Assembly: GCA_009733775.1 (NCBI GenBank) | Contig: WOGZ01000164.1 | Location: forward strand, 1-64,000 | DNA length: 64,000 bases | Direction of reading: 5' to 3' | Source: Alectoria sarmentosa | Taxonomy: Eukaryota; Ascomycota; Lecanoromycetes; Lecanorales; Parmeliaceae | In this document: piece after piece, positions 20,048-32,158 of the stretch | Position numbering within the stretch: the stretch's first letter is position 1 | Layout: the number at the start of each line of letters is the position of its first letter | The notes under the pieces: generated by a model | Seen by the model: the letters and a program-made list of their open reading frames with translations, nothing else | Told to the model about the DNA's origin: nothing | Databases searched by the model: none | Position numbers and translations under genes: made by a program

Positions 20048-23000
20048 CAAGAACCGGATGGCGAAGGACGGGGGATTTTTCGCCGGCCAATTTTCGACTT
20101 GTTGTGTGCGCGTGATGTCCAGGTGTTTTTGGAAACTCGGTTTGGGGGAATGAACGGGGGGGGGGTTTTTTATGTTGCTGGTGGGGAATTTTATAGAGCG
20201 GCAGCGGTGGGACGATGGAGTAAACTTGTGACGCGTTGTAGCAATCGGGTTTTTTGGAGGCTTGGAGGGTGTGTGCGTTGGTGGATGTGCTGTTCCGTTG
20301 TTCGATTATTATGTGCGTATCCGTTTTTGACGAGAAATAAATCAAGCGGTCTGCCTTTTTTTTCTTTCTCATGTCGTTCCTTAGAGGATATCAGCACCAT
20401 CCCGCCTCTGAAGCGCCAGTCTCAGCTTCATTGTTCAAGCGCCGCTTGCATTACCCCTAGGCCAACTTTTTTGCTTGTAGAGTTTTCAAAAGGTTCTTTC
20501 GATGACAAGGGACTCGTTTCACATGAATGACGAGGAAATAAAGCATTATATCACTACCATGGGCTGCCACCGTGACCTTTCCTTTCTCTTACCTCCTTCA
20601 TCATGCGAGCACTCTACCCCCCTCAAACTCTCAAAGGGACCCCCCCCCCCAACAACAAACAGCTCCGCCACAGGTCACAAGGTTTGGCCGTCTGAACCGT
20701 CCCATCTACACGTTCATGAACCCCCCCCCTAACCCCCCTTACCGATCCGCAGCCTAATCCTGCCCTCATCTCTTCACTCTGCTCCATTTACCCAACCATT
20801 TCCCCTTTCTTTTTCTCTTCAATCTCTCACGACTTCTCAATGCGATCTTCGTGACCCTCCTTTCCTTCCCTTCCCTTCCCTTCCCTTTCCGGCACCTTTT
20901 CGAGAGAGTTGTAACCTTTAGTCTAGCTCAATCGTCGCAACGTTTGGCTCGTTTTTTCGTGATTGGAGAGAAAAGGAGAGGCGAGGAGAGGGGGATTGGC
21001 GAAGGTTATGGTGTGTGGTGTTTGTTTTTATGGGGGGTTTCTTTCTTTTTGGGCTGACGGGGTGGTGGGGTTGGGTGGTGGTTGTTGGGGTTGGCAGGGA
21101 GGGTTGGATTATTTTGAAGGGGGTTTGATAGAGGGAGGGAGGGAGGACGGGTGTGGAGAGCGTGGTCTAGAAGGATGGGTGGGGTTCTGTGGTCTGGGGG
21201 AATTGATAAGGGTTGGAGAGACGGGGCTGGAAGGGAGGGTGGATTGTGGCGGGAAGGGCACAGGGGATGATCTGTGAGCTGGATCGATAAGTTGTTCATG
21301 ATCTGTTTCTAGGGCTTGAAGATTTCACTGCTCGCTGTGTTGCATGTGTTTCCAAGTCGTTTGTATATTGTTTGCCCAGTCATTTGAGATATCGTGCTCG
21401 TAGTCGTAGCGGAATCATCGCCTAAGGCTTTCGCAGTGCAGAGAGATCTTGCTGCAAGATGCTGTAGCTCTCTTGACGGATACTATCTCCCACCGGTCGT
21501 TGCCTGATACTTGCAGGTTTGGGGCGCAGATCCTGTATCGGTGGCAGGACTGCATCTATCCCGTGAACAGCGCAGTTTGCTTAATTTCCGGATCGCATCC
21601 CGTCCACGTCATCTCTGTTTGCGACAAACGACGTTGCTCGGCCATCGTGGGTGGTGGCGCTAGGGTCTGCGAGAGTTCATTTGCTTCTTGTCTTTCCCGC
21701 TTGTCTTGTAATGATCCTTAGGACTGGTGGTTTCGAGCCTTTTGGGATATTGTCGCTGAATATATCATCATCTGATCGGGAGGAGGGCCTTGCCGACATG
21801 AAGCACGAGGACGGAGAAATGTCGGAAGAGGTCGGTCTGCAAGAAGAAGAAGAAGAGGAGTTTGAGTGCGGTACAAGACATTCTCGTGATCTTGGAAGGT
21901 ATCTTGACCGAAATATATAGTTTATCTGGAATACTGGAGTCCACTGATGGTGTAATAGATGTCAATTCTCAATCTGTTGACAAGATGTACTAGCGTCCTT
22001 TTGCTACTACATAAGTAGCCTTCACACTCTTCCCTAGTAACAATTCAACACATTTCAACACCGGGTAAGGGGTTCACTAAGAGTCCGAAATCGCGCCTTG
22101 AGAACGCTCATGGTGAAGCTCGCGAGCTTGAATCTCATTTTGTTTTAAAGAATTCTGTAAGATGAATCAAATGGGCGCTGTCGAGGCGATGGCAATTGTT
22201 GATAGACCAATCTGCCCCAGGCTTGGTCGGGAAGGTTTTCGAGGAAGTGGTTGAGAAGGTAAGGATAGAAGGTAGAAGCTGAGTAAGCTGGCTTGACTGG
22301 ATTGCATGTTGAGAATTTGTTCTGTTGGCTCGCTCTGTAACATTGTCTTTCTCTCTTTGTAAAATTGTGACTTTCGATATAGATCCACAGTGAAGGTGTC
22401 TCGCCGAGGTCTAGTTCTCCAGCAGCGCCTCGTTCAATCTATCGACCTTGTGTCTGTCATGGCCCGGTGTTTGGCTGATCTCATTTCCAAGCTCAATGCT
22501 GCTGACCTGTTTCCAGCCCAAAGACCTCTACTATTCCTCCAATGATGGGGAGCTTTCGGGATACCTGATGAAGGATTCGAAGGTCGAAAAAGAATTTGGC
22601 AGCGCCAGAGATCATGCGGATGTCCTTGTTAGAAAGGCTTTCGAGTTTTCGGAGACGACTATTTTGAAGCTGAGGACGCGAGGGAATTACCTTTGCTGAA
22701 TCGGGCGAGATTAGTCATTATAACCAGTGGCTAGAGGCCTTGGGTCAGCAACGCTGCATACTGGATTTGTCCTCCGCCCACATGTGTTCTGGTCATCACG
22801 CGTGGCGCTCGCCCACCGCTCTTGCACTCACGCTCCGAGACTGATTCTCATAGAATGGGGGTAGTGAAATCTAGTGGCCGACGAAAAAGAGCTGACTTCA
22901 TCTGAACCGCATCAACAGATTTTGCGGGGAACTCTTCACTGTCCTTCGCACTCCGAACCTGTAATGGGATTTATCGTGGAAAAACAGACCCGATTGAGAT

Positions 23001-23657
23001 TTCTTCCTTATCTTTGCAGACCGCGGTCGCGTAATCGAAGAGCGCCATGTATAGTAAATTGCCTTCGGTTCGAAACTACCCCAGTCCCTCGAGCCACGAC
23101 TCGATCTTGAGCCGAAGGGGGTTGACGCGGGTGAAGCTCCAAAGCCTTCTTTGCAGTCAGCGACTACAAAAAAGCTGCACTAGGCCCCAGTCATTTCAGC
23201 GCCATTGTGTAATTGAACACCCTAACGTGCAATATCACTGGCTTCGTGCGAGAGAGTTGATTAGATAGGAACACGGGTTCGCACATCCGCGGCTATGCGA
23301 ACACCTGGGTCCTGAATCGAAGACGTCAGTAAGACCCTTGCCTGGTCCCTGGGACTTTTCCATTCGTTACCAAAACCCGTGAATAAATTCCTCATGCACG
23401 TCGATAAATCGGAAACGATTGAAAAGAAGTACCTTGACTCGTTTTAGGAGGTGCAATGCAAGGAAACAGCCACATCGTTCGTTATGTCTCCATCGGTCTC
23501 CACCTTAAAGGACAGCAGCTTTCCACAATTACAACTCTCCACTACTCTGCCACGAAGTGCACACCACAGAAGAACAAAGCCTACTGAAGACATAGAGTTT
23601 GCTGCCCTAAAGTACGAGACAGCACACCAAGCGGACACTGCCAATTCCACCAATAAC
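20048..23657. other. Gene-poor, pyrimidine/G-rich and repeat-rich region
   Basis: About 3.6 kb with no supported gene. 20560-20900 is pyrimidine-rich on the plus strand, with a TTCCC array at 20866-20885 and a C10 run near 20640. 20990-21260 is the reverse, strongly G-rich. The remaining open frames (for example 21651-21920, 22448-22699, 23047-23268) show no motif. Confidence 0.45.
20996..21260 (+). other. G-rich strand-asymmetric tract (quadruplex-prone)
   Basis: Repeated runs of three or more G separated by one to six bases, for example GGGGTTGGGTGGTGG near 21066-21080 and GGGAGGGAGGG near 21135-21147. The minus strand reads as CCC/TCC repeats. This fits the G-quadruplex consensus several times. 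Confidence 0.6.
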
Positions 23658-24704
23658 ATGGATCAAACTCACGAAAATACCGCAACCTTCCAGAACGGCG
23701 GATTACCCAAAGCACAGCTTGAAGCCAAGTTGTTGGCAGCCGTGACAGCTGGAGTTCCTCAAGATGGGACTCCAGCGTATTTCGAGTATTCCGCGTCCTA
23801 ACCATCTTCAGCTTGCGTGACCTAGCTTACACTCTTGAAGCTGGGCTTCTCAGCTCTACGGCTTTATGCCTGACCACCTCGCTCGCGGGAAATTCTTGGA
23901 GAGACTGGTCAGCGAAAATCTTGACTGGATGGGCCTCGATCAAAACAACGGCAGTGTCAAAGTCCTTGACTATGGTGCTGGTACTGGATTTCTTAGTCAG
24001 GTCGGCCCTAGCCCAATCCGTGGAAGAATGAACATAATCTCACAATGTCATAGGCCTTTGCTCCCTATGTCAGCAAAATCCTCGCGATCGACAATTCAGG
24101 CGGCATGGTGGATCAGTTCAACACGGGACTTGAACACAGTCATCCAGGCTGTGAGATGAGAGCTGTACAAGGCGATCTCATCGACCGGTACAATCTGCAT
24201 CAAGCTCTAGATGCCGAGATCGCAGATCCTGCTGGTGACTTCCAATCGTTTGACTTGGTAGTAATGTGTGTAAGTCTTCCCCCTCGGCACACTTTGTCTC
24301 GTGCTCCACATAGACTGACAGATTGGTGCGCCGTATGTCCACAGCTGGCTATCGATTGCTTCATCACAGATGCTCCAAACGATGTTCAATACATGGAGCT
24401 CGTTAATGCTCTCGACCTTCTCGCCGGCCGTCTAAAACATGATGGCCTCCTCATTATCGTGGACATTGAGAAGTTCTCCGGCGACTCAGACGCCGCTTCA
24501 AAGGCTTCCTTTGACGGCAGAAAAGAGACGGGTAGTGGTAGCAAAGAAGTCATCGCAGCGCTGATTGAGATTTGCATGGAAGACATCGCAGTCATTGAGA
24601 ATCAAGAATTCAAAGTCCAGATGGAGTTGTTTGGAAGACAGAAAGCGACACATGAGCAGTACTTCATGGTGAGGGCGAGAAAGGGCGAGGTAGGAGATGA
24701 TTAG
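23658..24704 (+). CDS. Class I SAM-dependent methyltransferase
   Basis: Four exons, 23658-23794, 23841-24000, 24054-24269 and 24345-24704, encode 290 residues with all phases closing. Motif I, the SAM-binding glycine loop, is VLDYGAGTGFLS (residues about 87-98). It is followed by an acidic strand end (ILAIDNSGGMVDQF) for motif II and by QSFDLVVMC for the post-motif strand. LKHDGLLIIVDIE is the motif III region. The fold is that of the UbiE/Methyltransf_25-like small-molecule methyltransferases; the substrate cannot be read from sequence. Motif I lies in exon 2, so exon 1 contributes an N-terminal helix (FMPDHLARGKFLERL after the splice). Introns are 46, 53 and 75 bp. The first intron uses a weak GTCCTA donor, so the exact exon 1/2 join is the least certain part. 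The frame is open upstream to 23451, so an earlier ATG is possible. Confidence 0.8.
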
Positions 24705-25216
24705 TTCCCTGGTTATTTGACGCCGATTGGATGGAATGAGTGGGAAGTACTGTCACTATCATGTCAGAGCCGACGATCCTTGTTCATCGTGGCGGTTTCT
24801 GGCTACGAGCCATGCTCTATTAAGAGCGATAATGCTTTGATTTGAATGAGAGCCGCAAGGCGGTACCTGTATTAGAGTCTGGACTGCGTCACAATAATAG
24901 ATAGTTGACTCGCATTCTTGGCAGCCGCAATGATGTTGCGGTTCCTTTGTGACTTGGTGATTGGAGGCAAACTCGCCTTTGTTGGATGGCAGCAGGGTTT
25001 GTTCACTACCATGGTTTTATGCGCTGTTCATTGACGAATAAGAATGTACAGTATCACGCGCCAAGGAATGCTCACGTGCGCTGGCGTAGATAAGAATATC
25101 ACGCTAGTTACGCGCTTTGCGTTCTCCCCCTAACCTTCTGCCTCTTCTATGTATTATTGCCCCTGGTCTCTCTTGTTTATCCTAGCAGACTAGCAAACAA
25201 GACCCAGCCTCCCTCC
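24705..25216. other. Intergenic, nothing seen
   Basis: About 510 bp between the methyltransferase and the degraded gene that follows. CT-rich sequence from about 25125 to 25175 probably is the relic promoter of that gene. Confidence 0.4.
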
Positions 25217-26624
25217 ATGCCCCGATCAAAACGGACTCTGGCGGAGACAGACTAACGTAGATGCTGCGCCAGCGGCAAAGAGAGCTGCCACCGCCAAGAC
25301 CAAAAAGACCGACAAGCCTTCTAGCACGCACGCACAAGGAGAAGAAGACCACGGCAAGTATTTTTTCCAACGTCTGTTGTTCATCAAGCTCACATTTTCC
25401 ACTAATCTTTCAGCAAGGGCGCGTCAATCCCTAATGATCAAACATCCATTTCGGTCGATGCCCCTTTGAGCGAAGACGATAAGAGCTGGGTCTACATTTG
25501 CAACCCGAATCAAAATACGTGTAGGGACGAGGACACTTGTGTATGCGGGAAGCCAGCGGACGAAAACACACCTCACCACCAGCGGATCGTGACCAAGAAG
25601 GGACATGAGCTCGCAACGGAATGGAGAGTCCAGAAGGGGAAGCGTGACCAGGATGTCTTCGGGATGTATGTCTTCAATGACTAGACTGGCTACGGAATCT
25701 GTGAGGTCATTGAGAACATGGTACGGACTATGCATTACTGGATGAGGCATAAGCTGAAACGAGCAGCTCCTCGCATTCAACAAAGAGACTAGGAAGAAGA
25801 ATAGAGATCCGCTTTGAATGTGGTCACACGTCGAAGGAATGGCGCTCTTCCTCAATGATGATATAGGGGAATAGCATAGTATGCAGCCTAACCCATTAGC
25901 ATCGGGATCAAGCAAAGAGCTAAAGTCTCTGCTAAGTGTTCCATGACTCAGAGGGAAACGCAAAGCGCACCATGCCCATCGGCACCGCTCTCCTCATGAC
26001 CCTTGACAACCTCGGCGACAAAAGTCTAATCGAACACGCTCCCTCGGACGTCCGCAACGCAGGGCTTATCATAGGGCACCTCCTGGATTTCACCCAGAGC
26101 ATGACCCCGTCCTGCAGACTCAATGAGAACGAATGGAAGTCAAAGGTCCTGGAGAAGGCGCACGAGTTTGATATTATCATCGAAGGGTCTGGTATTGAGA
26201 GTGTACTCGCTGAGATCCGAAAGACAGAGCATAGCAAGGTTTCAGATGAAGAGGGCAATAAGCAGTCGACTACCCAGTACGATCTGGATACCATCACAAA
26301 ATGAATGCAATGCTACAAGAGCAGACCACAGGGTGGCGTCCTCACGTTGGAAAGTCTCAGGACTGGAATTGTCAGGGAATGGAGATACTGGGCATGGTCG
26401 CTAGAGGTACGATGCCAATACCATTTTTAACGTGGTCTGCCAACTAACATGGTAATTGTGAACAGCTTGACGCATATTCCCAATTCCAATCCGTCAAGGT
26501 TGGCCCGGGCTGCGGACCGGCGTGTAGAGGTAGGATTGGGGGCAAATTTTATGATTTGACGGCGCAGCGTAACAAGGGCGGTCATATGAAGCAGTATCGG
26601 CTTAGTGAGGGGGCGTGGTAGGTG
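25217..26624 (+). pseudogene. Degraded conserved fungal protein gene
   Basis: The reading starts MPRSKRT, followed by Ala/Lys-rich AAPAAKRAATAKTKK, then a conserved core: SEDDKSWVYIC, CVCGKPADE, VTKKGHEL, QDVFGMYVFND, TGYGICEVIENM. It continues through LLAFNKE, VEGMALFLNDD, GTALLMTLDNL and ends GGKFYDLTAQRNKGG. I recognise this order from an uncharacterised Pezizomycotina family. Introns are still recognisable, for example a GTACGG..GAG intron after ENM, and one at 26406-26464. It is broken by in-frame stops at 25682 (TAG), 25815 (TGA), 25872 (TAG) and 25944 (TGA), by a one-base frame change at about 25935-25945, by a TGA at 26302 and by a stop plus frame offset just after the N-terminal 12 codons. 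Several stops fall where tryptophan is plausible. No full product can be made. Confidence 0.75.
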
Positions 26625-27385
26625 CGAGTCCATACTCAGGAGGTTTTGGAAGGCTGAGTTGCATCCGCCTTGTTGATGCGATCTGTCGATGCGGAGTAGC
26701 AGGAGTGATGGTGGTGTGAAAACGCGATATCAGCCAGTCCCGTATTAGTACCCAAGCATCTGTTCCGCTTTTCATCCCGCTAAATCATATGTCGAACTAT
26801 TCTCCAATGGCACACCTCGATGCACGGGCTCATGACCATATATTTTTCAATTTTGAATGCATATTGACTCCTACACCATTATTATATGTATATATATATC
26901 CCAAAACGATGCAGTGTTGAAATGCCGAGTACATGTCTAGTTTAGATCTGAAGTCGCCTTCCTGGGACTCTGACAGTTGGCCTACGTTCTATTTTTCGCT
27001 AGTCATTTCTTGTGCGTCTCGTCAATCTAGGACCTTCTTCGCATCTCGATCTTCATGCACTTCTACCTATAGTGATTCATTTTTGAAGAACAAAAACCGT
27101 CACTAGATCTCGAGCTGTTGCCTCAGTTTCATGTAAAATTCACCGCAACTTGAGCCTTTGGGAGCCGTATACTGGATTATGAATCAACAATTTATCATCA
27201 GGTCTTGAAGTGTTGTCTCAAATTGATGTAAGATTGAAAAGAACGTGAGCCTTTGGAAGCAGTTTTTGGTTTAAAAGTCGATCATCTGTCACCAGATCTC
27301 GGCGCGTTGCGGCAAACTTGTGTGAGTTTGAATACAACTTGAGTCTCGATGGCGGCGGGATGGCGACCCTTTAGTTGGCTGATAT
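26625..27385. other. Intergenic with degenerate tandem repeat
   Basis: No gene seen. 26860-26900 is AT-rich. 27060-27350 is a degenerate tandem repeat, described separately. Confidence 0.5.
27060..27350. repeat. Degenerate tandem repeat, about 95-bp period
   Basis: Three diverged units. Landmark positions are GTTGCCTCA at 27117, GTTGTCTCA at 27212 and GTTGCGGCA at 27306, spaced 95 and 94 bp. Each is followed by an ATGTAA-like block and then by CTTGAG or CGTGAGCCTTTGG, and each ends before a CACNAGATCTCG-like junction. A related single unit lies at about 33870-33912. Confidence 0.75.
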
Positions 27386-27389
27386 TGAA

Positions 27390-29700
27390 TGGCATTCTGT
27401 CTTGACGCGAGTAATCTTCATGCTCAATCCTTCTCACTTTGAATCTCTACAACATAAGCCACCTACGAGCTTTGTGCGCTACCGCTATCACAACCAGTAT
27501 ATGACTTTGCTACCGAAACCAACCTGGGTCCATCACGAACCTTATACGCAACATGAGTCAAGGCCAGTCAGGATCAGCGATTCTCGACATCGTGTCAGAG
27601 AGGAACAAACGTTGGCTTGGCTGGGCAAGAAGCAGGTTCTGAAAGTGCTTTCTTGCGATAAGGCTCATCGATGATCACGCGAGGCCTGCGGACTGACCAC
27701 ATTGCACAGCGACGTCTCAATTTCTTTTCTCTTATCGGATTCAGCTGTACCATACTTGTGACCTGGGAGACCGCTTTGGTGTGAGTCCGAGACAATCGCG
27801 TTATCGAGCGAATAGCTGACCTACAGGTCAGCCTCTTCAAGGAAGCCTTCCAGGAAGTGAGCGGGTTTGACCGATTTCCAAACGTATCGAACATATATTT
27901 GATCTTTGAGTAGCGGAGGACCGGCAGGCCTACTCTATGGCTTTCTCATTTCGTGGTTCTCTAGCCTCTCTGTCTATTTGGTCATCGCAGAGATGGCTTC
28001 CATATTAGTCTTGCAGCATATTAATACTAGAGAGCGTACGCCTCTCACACACTCAGCGCTCCTACTGCCGGCGGAAAAAAATTCTGGGTCTCGATGATGG
28101 CGCCAGTCAAGTACCGGCGATTTACAAGCTACATCATGGGTATGACATTTCCTCATCTAAATTCGAGACATGCCAGCTGAGTAGTCATATCTACGGCGGA
28201 CAGCCTGACGGAATAAAGACGAATTGAGGTCCACGATCTTGCGCTGACACACAACACAGGCTGGCTTACTTCGATTGCTTGGATAGCAGTTCTGGCTACG
28301 TGTACTATCTTTGTTGGCACAATATGGCAAGGCCTGACAATCCTCGACAAAAACAGCTACCAGCTTCAGAAATGGCAGGGAGCCCTCAAGGCTGGGCTGT
28401 CCTTGCCGTCGCCGTCTTCAACAACAATGTATTCAGCGGGCTATTGCTCATCATCGAAGGTAAAATCTCAGATCTGCACGTGTTGGGATTCGTTGGTGTC
28501 TCCTCATGGGTCTGCTGCAGACGTTTTCAAAACGGTACTGAACGAGGGCGGTTGGCCAACGCAGGGAATTTCGTATCGCGTTGGATTCATCGGGAATGTG
28601 GCCACGCTCGTCGATACGCACGAAAGCCATCATTGTCGGCGACTTGTTACTACATCGGCTAAAAATCAAGCAAGATAGGCGCAGATGCTGCAGTGCATGT
28701 CAGTGCCTCCCTCTAGACTCGGAGTACCCGCTCACTGGTCCAAATGTCTGAAAGAGTTGAAAACCCGACCTCAATGTTCCCCCGGGCAATCCTAATGACC
28801 ACGTTACTCAACAATTTTACCGGCTTCGCCATGGTCGTCGTTATTCTCTTCTGCCTAGGAGAGTTAGACTTAGTCCTTGTAAATTTCCACCATTTACCTT
28901 AGAACTCTTGAGCCTCACAGCCCGGACAGATGTCACCCACCGGCTTCCCTTTCATTCAAATCTTCTACAACGGAGTCAAGTCTAAAGTCGGAGCCACTGT
29001 GATGGCTTCCATCGTCCTCGCCCTTACCTAGTGTGCAGTCATCGGATTCCTCGCCGCCGCATCGCGCATGGTATGGTCATTCGCCCGGGATCGGGATTCT
29101 CCCTTCCATTGATTGATTAGCAGAGTACGACTGAAACACCTGACTCGGCAACCTCGCGATTAAACCTTGCTGACACCAGTCTCCAGGTGAAACCGCGCGC
29201 TCCAATCCCAGTAAACGCCATCGCCCTCGTGACCATCGTCTCCACCCTCCTCGCCCTAAACTCCATCGGCTCCTCCACCGTCTTCGAAAACGTCATCACC
29301 ATCTCCACCTCCACTCTCTATGCCTCCTACTCCATCCCCTGCGCCCTGCTCCTCTGGCGCCGCACAACGAGGCAAGTACGACCGTACTCCGCCTATGGCT
29401 CCCTTGACGAGGACACCGTCACCGTCACGTAGTCGCGAGTCCCAGTCCCACGAACGAAATCGTCGAGCCTCAACTCGCGTGAGGCCCATGGCACCTGCCC
29501 AGGATCTTCGGTACAATCAACAGTGCCTATGCGTGCATCCACATTCTCTTGGTTCTATTTTGGAATTCCTGGCCGCCGTTGACGCCAGTGACGGCGCAGA
29601 ATATAAATCACAGCGTGTTAATGACGTTTGCGGTGCTTGCGTTTAGCATTATGTAGTTTCATATGAGGGAAAAAACAATAGAAAGGGCCGTTTGTGGAGC
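27390..29700 (+). pseudogene. Degraded amino-acid/choline permease (APC superfamily)
   Basis: Pieces of one membrane transporter in order: EEQTLAWLGKKQVLK, then RRLNFFSLIGFSCTILVTWE after an intron (27640-27711), GGPAGLLYGFLISWFSSLSVYLVIAEMAS, AGGKKFWVSMMAP and RRFTSYIMG, WLTSIAWIAVLATCTIFVG, GWAVLAVAVFNNNVFSG, LNEGGWPTQGISYRVGFIGNVATLV, PRAILMTTLLNNFTGFAMVVVILFCLGELD, SPTGFPFIQIFYN, FLAAASRMVWSFARDR, VNAIALVTIVSTLLALNSIGSS and GPWHLPRIFGTINSAYACIHILLVLFWNSWP. That order and the GGPAG, PTAGG and SPTGFPF signatures are those of fungal GABA/choline-type permeases of about 520 residues. It is dead: TAG at 29029, TGA at 29480, TAG at 29654, and frame changes near 28375-28395 and 28495. Strong hydrophobic segments show that decay is recent relative to the gene's age. 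Confidence 0.8.
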
Positions 29701-31288
29701 GAGACATTAGAGCAAGTGTGGCCGTTAGGCTTACCCAGCAGCATTCTGTTGGGGTTGATTGGCAAGTCGCTACAGTGGGACTGTGGGTTAGTGAGTCGCA
29801 TAGGGAATCAGGGATCAGTAGCCATAACCCATGGCCCCCACATGGAATGTGCTAGAACAGTGATCATAGCGGGAGACACGTGTCATGATGAAGCGGTATA
29901 TATGCCTGTTGTACACCAGGCAATGGCTCTTCATTCGTTTTCATCTCTTTCAAAACCATAGCATTCTTGCCCACCCGCCCGCACCTGTATATAGCTTCAT
30001 TTTCACTTCAGATCTATGTCGCTCAGACATGAGAGTTCTCTTAACGCTAGGGACGAGAATATGTCTGTTCAGGCCTCTATTCGATGGCGGCCCTGGCGCT
30101 GGGACAGCCCAATCACTATTATCTACGTCATTTGTATGCCCTCATGTGTGTGTGATGTGTGTCTACGGGTATGCGAGCACTAAGTGCTTAGATATCTAGG
30201 CGACTGGGGTAGTTTACATGTAGCTCGCATGTCATCACGGATTTGGGCTTGGAATGAGCAACTGTGATCCTTGAGTTGAGGTCATCTTCCGCAATAGTGA
30301 GATTTTGATTCTGAACATTCAATGACGCTGTCTTTAGCAAACATTTTGGGGTTTGCAGGGAATAGGTTTGTCATTGGGAGTAGCAAATGTAGAATACTTA
30401 GTTGTGTGAGCGGTCTGATGCAGTGTGAATACAAATTCGATTGTAAAGACATTTCGGAGGGGAAGGAAATCTGCGGCGGCATAAAGTCACTATACCTTAT
30501 CAGCTCAAGTCTGGCGCTAGTTCAAACTAGAGGAAATTCGGCCTAAGCAAAGTTAGCCTCGTCGATCACAATTATGAAATCTACAACACAACATAGACCA
30601 CGGAAGAACATGATGCACAGCGAGGGCGATACAACATACGACTCTAAATGCGGAAACAAGCACAGCGCCCAATTGCACAGGTCAGACTCAGTTACAAGGT
30701 CTCGACTACCGGTGACACTTGCCATGGCCGGAGACAACGCTCCCTAGTGTGCGGCGTGTACGGCCGGCCCAATGGTTTGACACTCCCTTCGTCTCATCCT
30801 CGTCCCTCATACCTCCCCTCTCATCAATCCCTCCCTTCCCAACCCTAGCTCAAGGTGCCTTAACGATGAGCTGCAGGTCGAAAATGTTCTTGCAAAATGT
30901 CTACTTCTCGCCTTCGTTCATTAGAGAGCCACAATACTATAGAGTATGTTGTAGTGGGGGGCATGTTTGGAGCTTTTTTCGGACAAGCCTTCACATTTGG
31001 GCCAATATGAATGGTACCGCCTCTTCTCCGTTCAGGTATTGACGGCAGATGCGGGAGTCCATACCGCCGCGATGGAGTGGTCTCAAACGCTAGAGAAACA
31101 TTCCGCTGAACCAAGTGTGCCCATTATGACGATGCGGCCGAGAATTGTCTGACCTTCTCAGTTCTCACTACATCAATCTCCTAGACACATTGTAAGTATA
31201 TAATCCTTCATTGCCGATGTCTGATTCTTCGTTAATTGCCAAATGTTGAAGAAGAGCATTGCCAAGATTTCCGAAGATTTCCATTATC
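29701..31288. other. Intergenic, no supported gene
   Basis: About 1.6 kb; short frames only. A 29-base block at 30090-30118 recurs at 622-650. 30780-30860 is CT-rich. Confidence 0.4.
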
Positions 31289-32158
31289 ATGAAGCCTCTT
31301 TCCTACATTTGCGCATTACTAGCTGTTGCCACCTCTACTCTCGCTTACCCCCCTCGTCCTGCCCCCTCTAATTCTTCTACTCCCTCCGGTACGTCTGGTG
31401 CCTCGAGCGCCCTAGATTGTTCTCAATACACCCCCGTTGGGTCCGGCAACTACATCGTCAACCCTGACCAGTGGGGTCAGGATTCACCAACAACATGCGT
31501 CCAGACCCATTCGTCCAGCGGGGGTTCATTATCTTGGAGCGCTCAGTGGAGCTGGCCTAATGGAGGAACCAACGTGAAGAGTTATCCCAATGCCGAATTG
31601 AGCAACTGGGATTGCAAGGAACTAAGCTCATACAACAGCATCCAGTCCGCATGGACGTGGGAGTAAGCAAAGTCCTGCTCCATTCTACGTCTGATCGCAG
31701 ATATGACCAAAACGCGAAACCCAACTTCTTCACGAAGTCTGACAAGGACGAATAGTTACAGTCCCGACCCTGCCAACGCCGATGTCTCCTACGATGCCTT
31801 CGTTTCCACTGGCTCCTGCGGCGCTCGCCACACGGCAGAAATCATGATCTGGCTAGCGGCCTATGATCTTACTCCCATCTCTAAGACGGGCGCACCATAC
31901 ACTCTGAACGCGATTCCCGGGTGGAACTTGTTCGTCGGCACTAATTCACTGACAGGCGTGCCGGCTTACAGCTTCGTGGCGCAAAGTTCGCCCATGAAGA
32001 CATATAGTGGCAATTTGATGACGTTCTTTGACTATCTGAAAAAAGCAAACTTTCTTGATGGGACTGAATATCTGCAGGAATTGCATGCGGGGACGGAACC
32101 GGCGAGTGGGACCAGTATGACATTTACCACCTCGTCGTTTACGCTCTCGAGTAGCTGA
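31289..32158 (+). CDS. Secreted GH12 endoglucanase/xyloglucanase
   Basis: Two exons, 31289-31662 and 31756-32158, joined by a 93-bp intron that uses the AATAG acceptor. An AG 55 bp upstream would run into a stop, and the chosen join restores TWDYSPD..ADVSYDAF. The product has 258 residues. Residues 1-19 form a signal peptide, then a short Ser/Thr/Pro stretch, then the GH12 fold: GNYIVNPDQWGQ, SWSAQWSWPNGG, VKSYPNAELSNWDCKELSS, AEIMIWLAAYD with the expected nucleophile Glu153, WNLFVGTN, YSFVAQS..YSGNLMTFFDYL and LHAGTEPASG with the expected acid/base Glu239. Both catalytic glutamates are present, so the enzyme is probably active on beta-1,4-glucan or xyloglucan of plant cell walls, outside the cell. 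It lies intact amid pseudogenes. Confidence 0.88.

Noticed and set aside
31663..31755. Apparent TAG stop in the GH12 gene after the first intron
   Set aside because: Using the later AATAG acceptor removes it and restores the conserved ADVSYD segment.
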